Shown here piece after piece: positions 35,506 through 44,732 of a stretch of 64,000 bases of DNA. Position 1 is the first letter of the stretch, and every line of letters starts with the position of its first letter. Under the pieces are notes generated by a model. That model did no database searches. It was not told where the DNA came from and worked only from the letters and a program-made list of their open reading frames with translations. This DNA is from JAKACA01 sp963735115 (GTDB lineage Bacteria > Actinomycetota > Acidimicrobiia > Acidimicrobiales > Bog-793), in the NCBI GenBank assembly GCA_963735115.1, contig CAVTJR010000001.1, forward strand, positions 682,001 through 746,000, given 5' to 3'. The position numbers and the translations under genes are program-made.

Positions 35506-37482
35506 GTCCTGAACTGCCTCAATAGCTCCTGGATCTGCGCCTCCAGCGCTTTGATATCGGCGTCGATCTCAGCTAGCGGTCGGGGTGGCACATACTTGTA
35601 GAAGTACCGGGTCAGCGGTATCTCGTAGCCAATCTTGGTCTTCGCGAAGTCGACCCAGGCGTCGGACACGTACGGCAGCACCTCTGTCGCCATGTACTCA
35701 TCCACGAACGCTGCGGTACCGTGGTGACTGGAGCCGCTCCGTCGGATCCGCCTCCCACGAGACGCTAGCTTCCGGTAGTGGGACGTTCTCGTTGTCCCGG
35801 AGATCGGGATCGGGCTCGGGAGCCCCCTTGCGACCGGTTACCGCCGGAGCCTCCGCGTGTCGGTGAGCGAGGCCTCCCAGAGCACCTTGTCCAGGCCCTT
35901 CGGGAAGGCCAAAGCTCTGCGTCCATTGTCTTGCGGTCCACTGTGGAGAAGCTTTAGGGAGCTCAGGTGGGCCTTCACCTCCGCCTGTTGCTTTGGCTGA
36001 GCTTCGCCCAGGCCTTGGTCATCAGAGCCGGCAATTGGCTTCGGTAGACCTGGTAGCGCAGCCGCAGCGGCCGTTCGACGGTGATCCGCTGGAAGCCGAA
36101 GGCCTCGTTGGGGAAGATCTTGACCTGCTCGCCCTCGCTTGAAGTCCCCGTACAGCCGGGTGATCTCCTCGATCTGGTCGTCGCTGATCTCCTTGCGCTT
36201 GTCACCGAGGCTCTTGCGCATCTTGATCCAGAACTCCCGGGCATCGACGAGCTGGACCTTGCCCGCCGCTCGGGGCTCTTCCGGTTGGTCACGACCCAGA
36301 AGTAGGTGAGATCCCGGTGTTGTAGAAGAGCTGGTCAGGCAGGGCGACGACGGCTTCGAGCCAGTCGTTCTCGATGATCCAGCGCCGGATCTCGGACTCG
36401 CCCGAGCCAGCCGCCCCGGTGAAAAGCGGCGAGCCGTTGAAGACGATGGCGAGCCGGCTCCCCCCTCTTCGGACGGCTTCATCTTGAGATCATGTGCTGG
36501 AGGAAGAGGAAGCTGCCGTCGTTGATGCGGGAAGCCCGGCACCGAAGCGCCCGGCGAAGCCGAGCTCTCGTGCTCGTCCGGATCGCCTTCTTCGACCTTC
36601 TTCCACTCCACGCCGAACGGAGGATTGGCCAGCATGTAGTCGAAGGCTCTTGCCCTGGTGGCCGTCCTCGCTGAAGGAGTTCCCCGGACGATGTGGGAGG
36701 CGTCCTGGCCCTTCAGCATCATGTCGGAGCGGCAGATGGCGTAGGTCTCGTCGTTGAGCTCCTGGCCGAAGACCTCGAGCCGGGCGGTGGGGTTGAGCGA
36801 CCGGAGGTGGTCCTCGGCCACAGAGAGCATCCCGCCGGTGCCACAGGCCGGGTCGAAGAGAGTCCGGACGACGCCCGGGCCGGTGAGGAGCTCGTCGTCC
36901 TCGGCGAAGAGGAGGTTCACCATGAGCCGGATCACCTCGCGGGGGGTGAAGTGCTCGCCGGCCGTCTCGTTGGAGAGTCCGAGAAGCGCCGGATCAGCTC
37001 CTCGTAGAGGTAGCCCATCTCGAGGTTGGAGACTGTCGGGGTGAAGGTCGATGTCGGCGAAGCGTGACGACGACCAGGTAAGCAGGTCGGCCCGGGCCAG
37101 GCGGGTGATCTGGACGTCGAAGTCGAACTTCTCGATGACCTCCCGGGCCCCGGCGCAGAACCCAGCGATGTAGCCGCGGAGGTTGCCGGCGACCTGGGCC
37201 GGGTCGTCGAGAGGCGACGGAAGTCGAGGGGCGAGATGTTGAAGAACTGCTGGCCGGCAACGTGAGCAGAGAACGGGCTCGACGTTCTCGACCTGGCCCT
37301 TCGAGCTTCGCGGCCCGGGCGAGGACGGCGGCCTTGGTCGGCTCCAGGACGCAGTCGAGGCGGCGCAGGACGGTGAGAGGAAGGATGACCTTGCCGTACT
37401 CGGACTGCTTGTAGTCGCCGCGCAGCAGGTCGGCGACCGACCAGATGAAGGCCGCGTGGTTCTTGATCCTCGCCTCTGCCAC
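35502..37482 (-). pseudogene. hsdM: Type I DNA methyltransferase subunit (HsdM), several frameshifts
   Basis: From GTG 37,482: NHAAFIWSVADLLRGDYKQS and VILPLTVLRRLDCVLEPTK (N-terminal helical domain), HFTPREVIRLMVNLL, LFDPACGTGGML (S-adenosylmethionine binding), DYMLANPPFGVEWKKVEE (catalytic NPPF of N6-adenine methylases) and the C-terminal PLTRYFYKYVPPRPLAEIDA. The order is correct but the frame changes several times, notably near 37,300, 37,210, 36,970, 36,650 and 36,480. First gene of an hsdM-hsdS-hsdR operon with 4-bp overlaps throughout. Confidence 0.85.
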
Positions 37483-37559
37483 GCCCGCAGTGCTCGAATT
37501 GAGACCAGGCGATGCCTATGAGGCACGTCGGCACCGAAGGTCGTGTCGGCCCTCGCCCG

Positions 37560-37905
37560 GACTCTCGGCGAGGACCGCAACGACCATGGCACCGAGTTCG
37601 GCGACCAACGTCGCCCTGCACGAGGTTGCCGTCGAGGTCGAGTCAGGGAATGCCGCTGAAGCGCTGCGGCTCGCCGGTCGCATCGACGCTTCGGTCCTGT
37701 CTCCGGAACGGCAGGCGCGTTTTTCTCGTCGATGTCGCCCGTGCGCAGACCAGCGCCGAGCGGTCACACCTGCTGTGGCTGCGCTGACCGAGGCGGAGCA
37801 GATCGCCTTCGGCGAGGTGTCGGATTCGAGGCGGGTGCGCGAGCTGCTCGACGATCTTGAGCACCTCGCGAAGGGCTGGCGCATCGGCCTCCGACCCCGG
37901 CGCCT
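37560..37905 (+). pseudogene. C-terminal remnant of an XRE-type regulator (TPR part only)
   Basis: Only the helical C-terminal part of a Streptomyces-type HTH/TPR regulator is present: SSATNVALHEVAVEVESGN, AAEALRLAGRIDASVLSPER, then after a shift FLVDVARAQ, and after another PAVAALTEAEQIAFGEV. The N-terminal helix-turn-helix is absent; sequence upstream belongs to hsdM on the other strand. AICEs carry such a regulator at this position, so the hsd cassette appears to have replaced its 5' part. Confidence 0.6.
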
Positions 37906-38042
37906 GCGGCGTCGCCACCCACAAATAGACGCAATCCAACTGCGAGTCGCAGTCCTCCCGTAGCCGCTGCCAGGACCTTTCCTTACGGTTCGTTCTTGGG
38001 CCGCACAAGTCGTGCGGCTCGCAATGAACAAGGAGAGGAAGC

Positions 38043-38362
38043 ATGAAGCTGCCAGTCGATACGGCGAGCATCACCTTCATTGCCGCCAGCGCACCCGAGG
38101 CGGTCGTCCACTTCGAGACCAAGGCTGCGAAGGTCGACGAGCTCGGCCAGGCGCTTTACGCGCTGCAGGTCGTCGCGTGACGGACGGCGGCGCCGAGGTG
38201 ATCTCCGTGAAGGTCGCCGGTGAGCCTAAGGGCGCGAGCCAGGGTCTCGCCCTCAAGCTCGCCGGGCTCATCGCCCAGCCCTGGGCGATGGGCGACCGAT
38301 CGGGGATCGCCTTCCGGGCCTCACGCATCGAGCCGGCCGGCGCCGCCCGGTCCGCCGCGTAG
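38043..38362 (+). pseudogene. Small conserved AICE protein, one frameshift
   Basis: ATG 38,043, with a GGAGAGG ribosome site, begins MKLPVDTASITFIAASAPEA and runs to LYALQVVA, where TGA occurs at 38,178. In the next frame the family sequence continues as TDGGAEVISVKVAGEPKGAS and AQPWAMGDRSGIAFRASRIE. Together they make the roughly 106-aa protein that precedes the translocase gene in many Streptomyces AICEs. Its role is not established. A single missing base near 38,176 would restore the full frame. Confidence 0.7.
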
Positions 38363-38376
38363 TAGAGCGCCCCCCG

Positions 38377-38512
38377 ATGAGGTTCAAGGCAGCCGTCATC
38401 ATCGTCCTGGTCGTCGCTCTCTTCCCGGCGCTCGCGAACAGGCGTCGCTCAGGAAGCAGTGCGGGCCGTCATCCAGGCCGTCGGCCATCTCGTCGGGGGC
38501 TCCGGTGGCTAA
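38377..38512 (+). pseudogene. Very small membrane protein, one frameshift
   Basis: Starts MRFKAAVIIVLVVALFPALA, a single membrane helix. After an extra base near 38,440 the family-like continuation is GVAQEAVRAVIQAVGHLVGG with stop TAA at 38,510. Its end overlaps the GTG start of the translocase gene. About 44 aa if intact. Small membrane proteins at this place in AICEs may help transfer; this is inference from position. Confidence 0.45.
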
Positions 38513-39810
38513 GACCGAGGGCACCATCGAGACGATCGTTACCGTGATCGCCCGTTTGATCTGGGGCCTTCGGTTGGAGCTCGCGACGGCGGGAGCCATC
38601 GCTGGCGTCTGGGCTTGCTCCACGCGGGCACTCGGGCGCTTCGCTGGCTCCCTCGCCGTCGGGCTCGGGCTCGTCGCCCTGGTCGCCATACCTGTGACTC
38701 GACGGTTCTCGTGGCGACAGCTCCGCTGCGCTCACGTCCGCCGCCGTTTCGCCTCGGCTGTCCGAGTGTCCCGCTTCGATCGCTCCAAGGCAGACCGCAC
38801 TCCGCGCGTCGTCGGGGTCCGCCAAACGCCGTCCGGCTTCAGGCTCACGGTGCAGGTGCCGGCGGGCACGTCAATCACGGACTGGAGAACTCGGCCGAGG
38901 TCGCGGCCGCGGCGATGGGCGTGGCCCAGCTACGAATCGCTCGCGACCCTCGAAACGCCGCCATCGCAAGAGTGTCCGTCATCGAACGCTAGCCGCTCGC
39001 CGGCCCGCCGCTGCCGTGGCAGCTGTCTGACGTCGACTCTTGGAGCCTCTGGGACCCCATCCCGGTCGGTGTTGACGAGGACGGAGCTGTCGTTTCGGTG
39101 TCGCTGCCCGAGCACAACGTTCTGATCGGTGGCGAGCCAGGGGCCGGAAAGTCGGTTGCCCTCTCGCTCCTCGTTGCCGCCGCGGCGCTCGACCCCGCCG
39201 TGACGCTCTGGCTGCTCGACGGCAAGCGGGTCGAGCTCGCCACGTGGGAGCCATGTGCAGCTCGCCTTGTCGGTCCCAGTCTCGAGGAGGCGCTCGGCGT
39301 GCTCGACCAGCTCCGGGAGGAGATGGACCTCGTTACGGGCAGCTTCTCGCGTCGAAGCGCAGGAAGGTGTCGCCTGAGGACGGCCTCGGACTGCAACTGG
39401 TCGTCATCGACGAGCTGGCCCTGTACCTGGCGACTGGTGATCGCAGGCTGCGAGAAGGCTTCGCGGAGTCGTTGCGCGACCTGATCGCCCGTGGCCGAGC
39501 CGCCGGTGTGATCGTCCTCGCCGCGACGCAAGGCCATCGTCAGACATCGTGCCGACGAGCGTCCGCTATCTCTTCGGGTTCCGGTGGGCGATGAGGTGCG
39601 CGACCAGGGACTCTCGACACCATCCTCGGCGCCGGTTGGGCCGCCGAGGGATACTCGGCCGCCGACATCGATCCGGCCTATCGGGGCGTGGGTTACCTCC
39701 TGCACGAAGGCGGCGTCCCTGTCGCATGCGTAGCCTCCTACCTCGACGACGCAGCTCTCGCAGTGCTTGCGGCACGCGCTGCCTGGCGACGCGGAGAGGC
39801 AGCCGCATGA
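38505..39810 (+). pseudogene. traSA: FtsK/SpoIIIE-like transfer translocase (TraSA type), frameshifts and one stop
   Basis: From GTG 38,505: AKTEGTIETIVTVIARLIWG and two membrane-associated segments, QTPSGFRLTVQVPAGTSITD, then in another frame AAMGVAQLRIARDPRNAAI. An in-frame TAG at 38,990 interrupts it, after which PLPWQLSDVDSWSLWDPIPV and the Walker A motif GEPGAGKS follow. Later frames give LQLVVIDELALYLATGD (Walker B) and ADIDPAYRGVGYLLHEGGVP. Such translocases move double-stranded AICE DNA between mycelial cells. About 434 codons; at least four frame changes. The stop overlaps the repSA start (ATGA). Confidence 0.75.
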
Positions 39811-41205
39811 GCGCCGCCGGCCGGAACGAGATCGTCGGACTGCAACAGGCGCTCACACGCGCCGCAGACGCCGAGACCTTCGACGCCTGGCTGAGACGAG
39901 CAAGGCCACTGGGTGGTGCCGGAGCCCTGTCCGCCTGGTCGGCGCCGTCGACCGGATCAACGGGGAGACCGGCGAGATCGTCGGGCATTCCGGCAGCGCC
40001 GGCCTGCCCGATCACGCTCTGCTCAAGGCCTGTGGCCAGCGTCGCGCTACCCGCTGCCCGACCTGCTCGGCGACGTACCAGGCCGACGCCTACCAGCTGG
40101 TTGCCGCCGGGCTGCGAGGTGGCAAGGGCATCCCCGAGACGGTGAGCGGGCACCCGATGGTCTTCGTCACCCTGACCGCACCGAGCTTCGGTGCCGTGCA
40201 CACACGTCGGCCCGTTGAGGCCAACCCGAGCCCCTGCCAGCGCGCTGACGGCATGTGCCAGCACGATCGCCCGCGCTCTTGCGTGGCGGTCCACGAGCCT
40301 GACGACGACGCCATCGGGCAGCCGATCTGCCCAGAGTGCTTCCAGTACGCGGCTGCGGTGCTCTGGAACGCCCACGCCGGCGAGCTCTGGCGGCGCACGA
40401 CGATCGGGATCGCGCGAGCCCTCGCCAACCTCGCCGGCGTCCCTCGGGGCGAACTACGCCGCCGGTGCGCATCAGCTTCGCCAAGGTCGTCGAGTACCAA
40501 CATCGAGGCTCCGTGCACGTTCACACGGTCGTCCGCCTGGACGCCGCTGGCGACATCACGGCTGCCCCGCCGGCGCCGTTCGATGCCGACCTCCTCACCG
40601 TCGCGGTCGCCCGGGCTGTTCGTTCGGTCTCCGTGCCAGCTCCGCACACGGCTGGCGTCGCCGGCTCCTTCCGGTGGGGTCCACAGCTCGACCTGCGCCC
40701 CATCGGCGACGACGGCGCCGTTCCGAAGGCGGTCGCCGGCTATCTGGCGAAGTACGCGACCAAGTCCACGGACCCGGCGGGGCTCCTCGATCGTCGAGTG
40801 CGGGCCGGAGATTCGGATTCCCTCGACGAGGCGCTATCACGACACCTGGCCAGGATGGTGCGAACCGCATGGGACCTCGGCGGCCGTCCCGAGCTCGAAC
40901 ACCTCCGGCTCCGCAACTGGGCTCACACGCTGGGCTTCCGTGGCCACTGGCTCACGAAGAGCCGAGCGTGGTCGACGACCTTCGCCGACCTGCGATCGAC
41001 CCGCCGGGACTGGCAGCGCGCGAACGCCGGTGATGCAGTCACCGACGAGGAGCTGACCATCGGCGAGTGGCAGTACGCCGGCCGGGGCTGGACTACGGCA
41101 GGTGACAGCTGGCTGGCAGAAACCGCCGCCAAGCGCGCCGCCGAGACTCGCTCCATCGCTCGCCTTGAGCGCCGCACCTCACCAGCCGGCACGACCGGGA
41201 GCTGA
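39807..41205 (+). pseudogene. repSA: RepSA-like rolling-circle replication initiator, two frameshifts
   Basis: ATG 39,807 begins SAAGRNEIVGLQQALTRAAD. After a shift near 39,910 the frame carries the zinc-finger-like KACGQRRATRCPTCSATYQA and VFVTLTAPSFGAVH. After a second near 40,455 it carries RGSVHVHTVVRLD (HUH metal motif) and VAGYLAKYATKSTD (catalytic Tyr region), and runs to the end. About 465 codons. It would nick the element's origin to start replication after excision. The next gene, xis, begins 5 bp later. Confidence 0.8.
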
Positions 41206-41210
41206 CGGAA

Positions 41211-41450
41211 ATGGACAAGCTGCTGCTCACGCCCGAAGAGGCCGCCGACATGCTCTCGCTCGGCAGGACCAAGCTCTTCCAGCTGATCGGCGACGGCACG
41301 TTGCGCTCGGTACGGATAGGCAAGTGTCGCCGCGTGCCGGCATCGGCACTTGTCGAGCTCGTCGAGATGCTGGAAGGTTGCAATCCTCCGGCAGAGACGC
41401 ACCGTTACACCCTCTCCGTAGGATTACGGCGAAGGGAGGACGGCCGATGA
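41211..41450 (+). CDS. xis: Excisionase (Xis), MerR-like helix-turn-helix
   Basis: A 79-aa protein: LLTPEEAADMLSLGRTKLFQ is the winged helix-turn-helix of excisionase-family proteins, followed by RSVRIGKCRRVPASALVELV. It binds the attachment sites and directs the integrase toward excision. Intact. The stop overlaps the integrase ATG (ATGA), so the two are made together. Confidence 0.85.
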   Translation: MDKLLLTPEEAADMLSLGRTKLFQLIGDGTLRSVRIGKCRRVPASALVELVEMLEGCNPPAETHRYTLSVGLRRREDGR

Positions 41451-42562
41451 TCGCGGTCCGCAACACCAAGTCCGGCCGGCGCTACGACGTCCGGCTTCGT
41501 GATCCCTCCGGGCGCGTCTACACCCGGACCTTCGCCACCCGGAAGGAAGCCGAGACCTTCTCGGCCCGCGAAAGAGCTGACCGCTCACGAGGAGCATGGG
41601 TCGATCCGCGCCGCGGCAACGTCACGCTGACGGAGTGGTCGCAGCACTGGTTGTCGCAGCGACCCGACCTCCGGGTGCGCACCCGTGAGCTGTACCGGGG
41701 TCTGCTCGATCGCCACATCCTTCCCGACCTTGGCTCGGTCGAACTGTCGAAGATCACACCGTCGCAGGTCCGCGCCTGGCACGCCCGGCTGCAAGGTGAC
41801 GGTGGACCCGGCGCTTCGACGGCAGCGAAGGCGTACCGCCTCCTACGAGCGATGATGCGGACGGCAGTCGCCGACGAGGTGATCGTCCGAAACCCATGCC
41901 AGGTCGAGCGTGCCGGCGTCGAGCGTTCGCCCGAGCGGCCGGTCGCCACCGTCGCAGAGGTGACCGTGCTCGCTGACGCAATCTCGCCGCGCATGCGAGC
42001 CCTGGTTCTCCTCTCCGCATGGTGCGGTCTGCGCCGAGGCGAACTGATGGGACTCCAGCGCTACGACATCGACCTGCTTCACGGGACGGTACGCGTCGAG
42101 CGCGCCATGCAACAGCTCGCCGACGGCACGCTCGTCACGGGACCGCCCAAGACCGACGCCGGCCGGCGCACGATTGCCATGCCGCCGCACATCGTCCCCG
42201 ACGTCGAGGCCCACCTGGAGCAGTTCGTTGGGATCGACGCCGACGCGCTCGTCTTCACCGGCGAGAAAGGCGGTCCGCTCCGCCCGCACGTGCTGCAGAA
42301 AGCATGGGTCAGGGCCAAGGCAGCTGTCGGCCTGCCGGCATTTCACCTTCATGATCTGCGCCACGCCGGCAACACTTGGGCCGCGGCGACCGGCGCGTCT
42401 ACGAAAGAGCTGATGGCCCGCATGGGCCATGCCAACTCGGCGGCTGCTCTCCGCTACCAGCACGCCACCGCCGACCGGGATCGAGCGATCGCCCAGGCGC
42501 TGAGTGAACTGGCGCAACCTGCAAAGATTACGGGGCTGGGAAACCAGGTCCGTAGGCGCTGA
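41447..42562 (+). CDS. int: Tyrosine recombinase, island integrase
   Basis: A 371-aa integrase. The N-terminal arm-binding and core-binding regions (TFATRKEAETFSARERADRS, LTEWSQHWLSQR) are followed by the catalytic domain with Arg196 (CGLRRGEL), His302-x-x-Arg305 (HLHDLRH), His328 (MGHAN) and nucleophile Tyr337 (ALRYQH). All residues needed for recombination are present. A GGGAGGA ribosome site lies inside xis. It should recombine within the 48-bp tRNA-Gly repeat. In typical AICEs int abuts the att site; here 3.8 kb of cargo lies between. It converges with and overlaps the next minus-strand gene by 35 bp. Confidence 0.93.
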   Translation: MIAVRNTKSGRRYDVRLRDPSGRVYTRTFATRKEAETFSARERADRSRGAWVDPRRGNVTLTEWSQHWLSQRPDLRVRTRELYRGLLDRHILPDLGSVELSKITPSQVRAWHARLQGDGGPGASTAAKAYRLLRAMMRTAVADEVIVRNPCQVERAGVERSPERPVATVAEVTVLADAISPRMRALVLLSAWCGLRRGELMGLQRYDIDLLHGTVRVERAMQQLADGTLVTGPPKTDAGRRTIAMPPHIVPDVEAHLEQFVGIDADALVFTGEKGGPLRPHVLQKAWVRAKAAVGLPAFHLHDLRHAGNTWAAATGASTKELMARMGHANSAAALRYQHATADRDRAIAQALSELAQPAKITGLGNQVRRR

Positions 42563-43781
42563 CTGCAAGGCCGCCCGACCGGACAAGCTCGACGACCTTG
42601 TCCGGGTACAAGACGACCTCCTTGGGATGCTGAGTGGACGCCCGAAGCAACACGTACAGCCGCCAATCAGGTGGCGTGCCAGCCGCGGCCTCCTCGGCCC
42701 GGCGAACTTGAGATGGCTGAAGGTGGACGACATTGAGCTTGTCAGACGAGTAGCCCTTCACCTCGACTTGGAGCTCATCGTCTGCGTCGTCTCTGAATAG
42801 CAGGTCATACCCGAGGAGTGGGGTGAGCGCGTCCCGCGAGACGAAGGTGTATCCCTGGTGCTTTGCCCACGCTCGTGCGGCGCCTTCCGCGCGCATCTCG
42901 TTCGCGCGCCTCGCGCTGTGCGCAACTTGATGGTCGTAGCGGAGGTCCAGGTACTCTTTGTTGCCTGTCGAAGTCGCCCGGAGGCGTGCAGCGATGGTCG
43001 CCAGGGTGTCCTCTGCCAGAACCTCAGGGCTCACGCCGCAAACCGAGAGCAAGTCGACGACTGCGTCTTGCGGTACAGCCGATAGCTGTCGATTCATGCC
43101 GGACATGTCCGGCGTCGCTGGCAGTCGCGAGAAAGCAGGGTGTTTGAGTCGCTGTTTGATCCTCTTGGCTATGCCAAGCGGTACGGGGTGATCGAAGCTG
43201 CATAAAGGGATCAAGCAGGCCTGGCTGTCAAACCGACCGGTCACGTCATCCAGCCACGAAGTGACTGCGAGAACGGCGGCGAGCCCCACATACATCGAGT
43301 CCGAATCGAGCAGGTCCGACGTTCGTTGGTTCTTGTCGGGCCGCTTCCGCTGAGTGATTACGAGGTCACCAACCCGACCGTGCAAGGTGGAGTCGGGCCA
43401 CCGGTCGGTGCTCACCCACCATCCGTCTGAAAGCGCCGCTTCGGGATGTTCCCAAGGGAACAAACCGGGATCGGCGATATCACTCCAGTGCCGAACGCCA
43501 TCGAAGAACCGCTCGTCGGACGGGTCCCAACGGCCCACCCAAACATTGCGCGCTCCCTCGACCTTTGGTGAGCGCCCTGGACGTGGCGCATCTACCGGCA
43601 CGGTGGGCGACGGGTACGGTGTGGCGTCGCGTCCATAGAAGCCGGCACGGCCGAACTCGCCTTCGATCAGACCATGAAGATCGGCGAGATGCTGCTGGGC
43701 CACGAGGACGGCCTCAGATGCGTTGGTGGGTCGTGGGTCTCCGAGATTCGCGCCAACGAGCTCTTCGAAGTCGGCGGTCAT
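42528..43781 (-). CDS. DUF3883 (NO VEIN C-terminal) domain protein, putative nuclease
   Basis: A 417-aa protein. The N-terminal 250 residues are unfamiliar and Trp/Asp-rich (NVWVGRWDPSDERFFDGVRH). The C-terminal 130 residues match DUF3883: EGAARAWAKHQGYTFVSRD, LLGYDLLFRD, then LQVEVKGYSSDK, the E-x-K of a PD-(D/E)xK-like nuclease core, and WRLYVLLRAS. DUF3883 occurs in many restriction and defence proteins. Intact, unlike the hsd genes. First of a run of three minus-strand defence-like genes seen from int. Confidence 0.75.
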   Translation of the reverse strand: MTADFEELVGANLGDPRPTNASEAVLVAQQHLADLHGLIEGEFGRAGFYGRDATPYPSPTVPVDAPRPGRSPKVEGARNVWVGRWDPSDERFFDGVRHWSDIADPGLFPWEHPEAALSDGWWVSTDRWPDSTLHGRVGDLVITQRKRPDKNQRTSDLLDSDSMYVGLAAVLAVTSWLDDVTGRFDSQACLIPLCSFDHPVPLGIAKRIKQRLKHPAFSRLPATPDMSGMNRQLSAVPQDAVVDLLSVCGVSPEVLAEDTLATIAARLRATSTGNKEYLDLRYDHQVAHSARRANEMRAEGAARAWAKHQGYTFVSRDALTPLLGYDLLFRDDADDELQVEVKGYSSDKLNVVHLQPSQVRRAEEAAAGTPPDWRLYVLLRASTQHPKEVVLYPDKVVELVRSGGLAVSAYGPGFPAP

Positions 43782-43815
43782 CCTTCAGTGAACCCTCTCC
43801 ACGCGACCTGAGTGG

Positions 43816-44691
43816 TCATGTGAACGGCGTGAAGAACGGTTGGTCGACAATCGTCACAGTCTTGACACCGAGACCATGGCCCAGGAGCAGCCCGATCAGT
43901 CGCTCACCGTCGATGAGGTCGATCGGCTTGTACCCCGGCGACGTTGCTTGCTCCTCAGCCTGTTTCGTGAAGACACTGGTTGTCATGAAGATGCCACGAT
44001 CGAAAGGTCCGAGTGCTCCTTGGAACTCACGGATTTGCCGAGGAGTGACCTGGTTGGAGTCGGCATAAAGCTTGCACTGCACGCCTACCCGAAAGGAGAC
44101 GACCGAGTTGACACGGAGATTGCCCTCGACGTCGATGCCTCGATCTCCCGCTTGGCCGACGGTTCGCAACTGCTCCAAGCCAAGCTCGGTCAGTAGTCGC
44201 TTGCAGAGATGCTCGAATCCGGTGGGAGTCAGCTTCGCGACGGTAGAACGCAGATCATCTGCGAGCGCCACTTCCTCGGCGTCGGTCTCCGAGATGGGCT
44301 CCGGAGGCTGCTCGGGGTCAGCGCCATCATCCGGAAGCGCTTGGCCCCAAACGCCACTGTGTTCCTGGCGAACCTTCTTGAAGAGCTCGGATGCTGTTCC
44401 GGCGGTCTGGCCATTCAGGTCGAGACGCCAACCCGCGTCCGAGAGTTGCCACCGTCCCCGCTGTGAGCCATCTAGCAACCCGGCCCACACCAGGTAGTTC
44501 CTTGCCCAGTGGGCTTGGTTCTCGACTCGCAGGGAACCGCTCTTTGTCCGCTCAGCCCGCTCGTCGTCGCCGATGCCCAGCTTCTCGATAGCCAGGTCGA
44601 CGACTTCACGAGGAGGGGCGGCGCCTCCGAGGTCGCGGAAGGCCTGCACGATTGGCCAGAAGAAACGGAGGAACTTCGGACCTGACGGCAT
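43816..44691 (-). CDS. Mrr-type restriction endonuclease
   Basis: A 291-aa protein with the classical Mrr layout. The N-terminal winged helix domain is PKFLRFFWPIVQAFRDLGG and WARNYLVWAGLLDGSQRG; the C-terminal catalytic domain has LTPTGFEHLCKRLLTELGLE, GQAGDRGIDVEG (Asp) and VGVQCKLYADS (Q-x-K). Mrr enzymes cut DNA carrying modified bases. ATG 44,691 is used because MPSGPKFLRFF begins the domain; an upstream in-frame start adds only low-quality sequence. 41 bp separate it from the DUF262-HNH gene. Confidence 0.85.
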   Translation of the reverse strand: MPSGPKFLRFFWPIVQAFRDLGGAAPPREVVDLAIEKLGIGDDERAERTKSGSLRVENQAHWARNYLVWAGLLDGSQRGRWQLSDAGWRLDLNGQTAGTASELFKKVRQEHSGVWGQALPDDGADPEQPPEPISETDAEEVALADDLRSTVAKLTPTGFEHLCKRLLTELGLEQLRTVGQAGDRGIDVEGNLRVNSVVSFRVGVQCKLYADSNQVTPRQIREFQGALGPFDRGIFMTTSVFTKQAEEQATSPGYKPIDLIDGERLIGLLLGHGLGVKTVTIVDQPFFTPFT

Positions 44692-44732
44692 GATCTTGAT
44701 TGTCGCGCCTGTTGAACCAACGTTGCGTGCTG

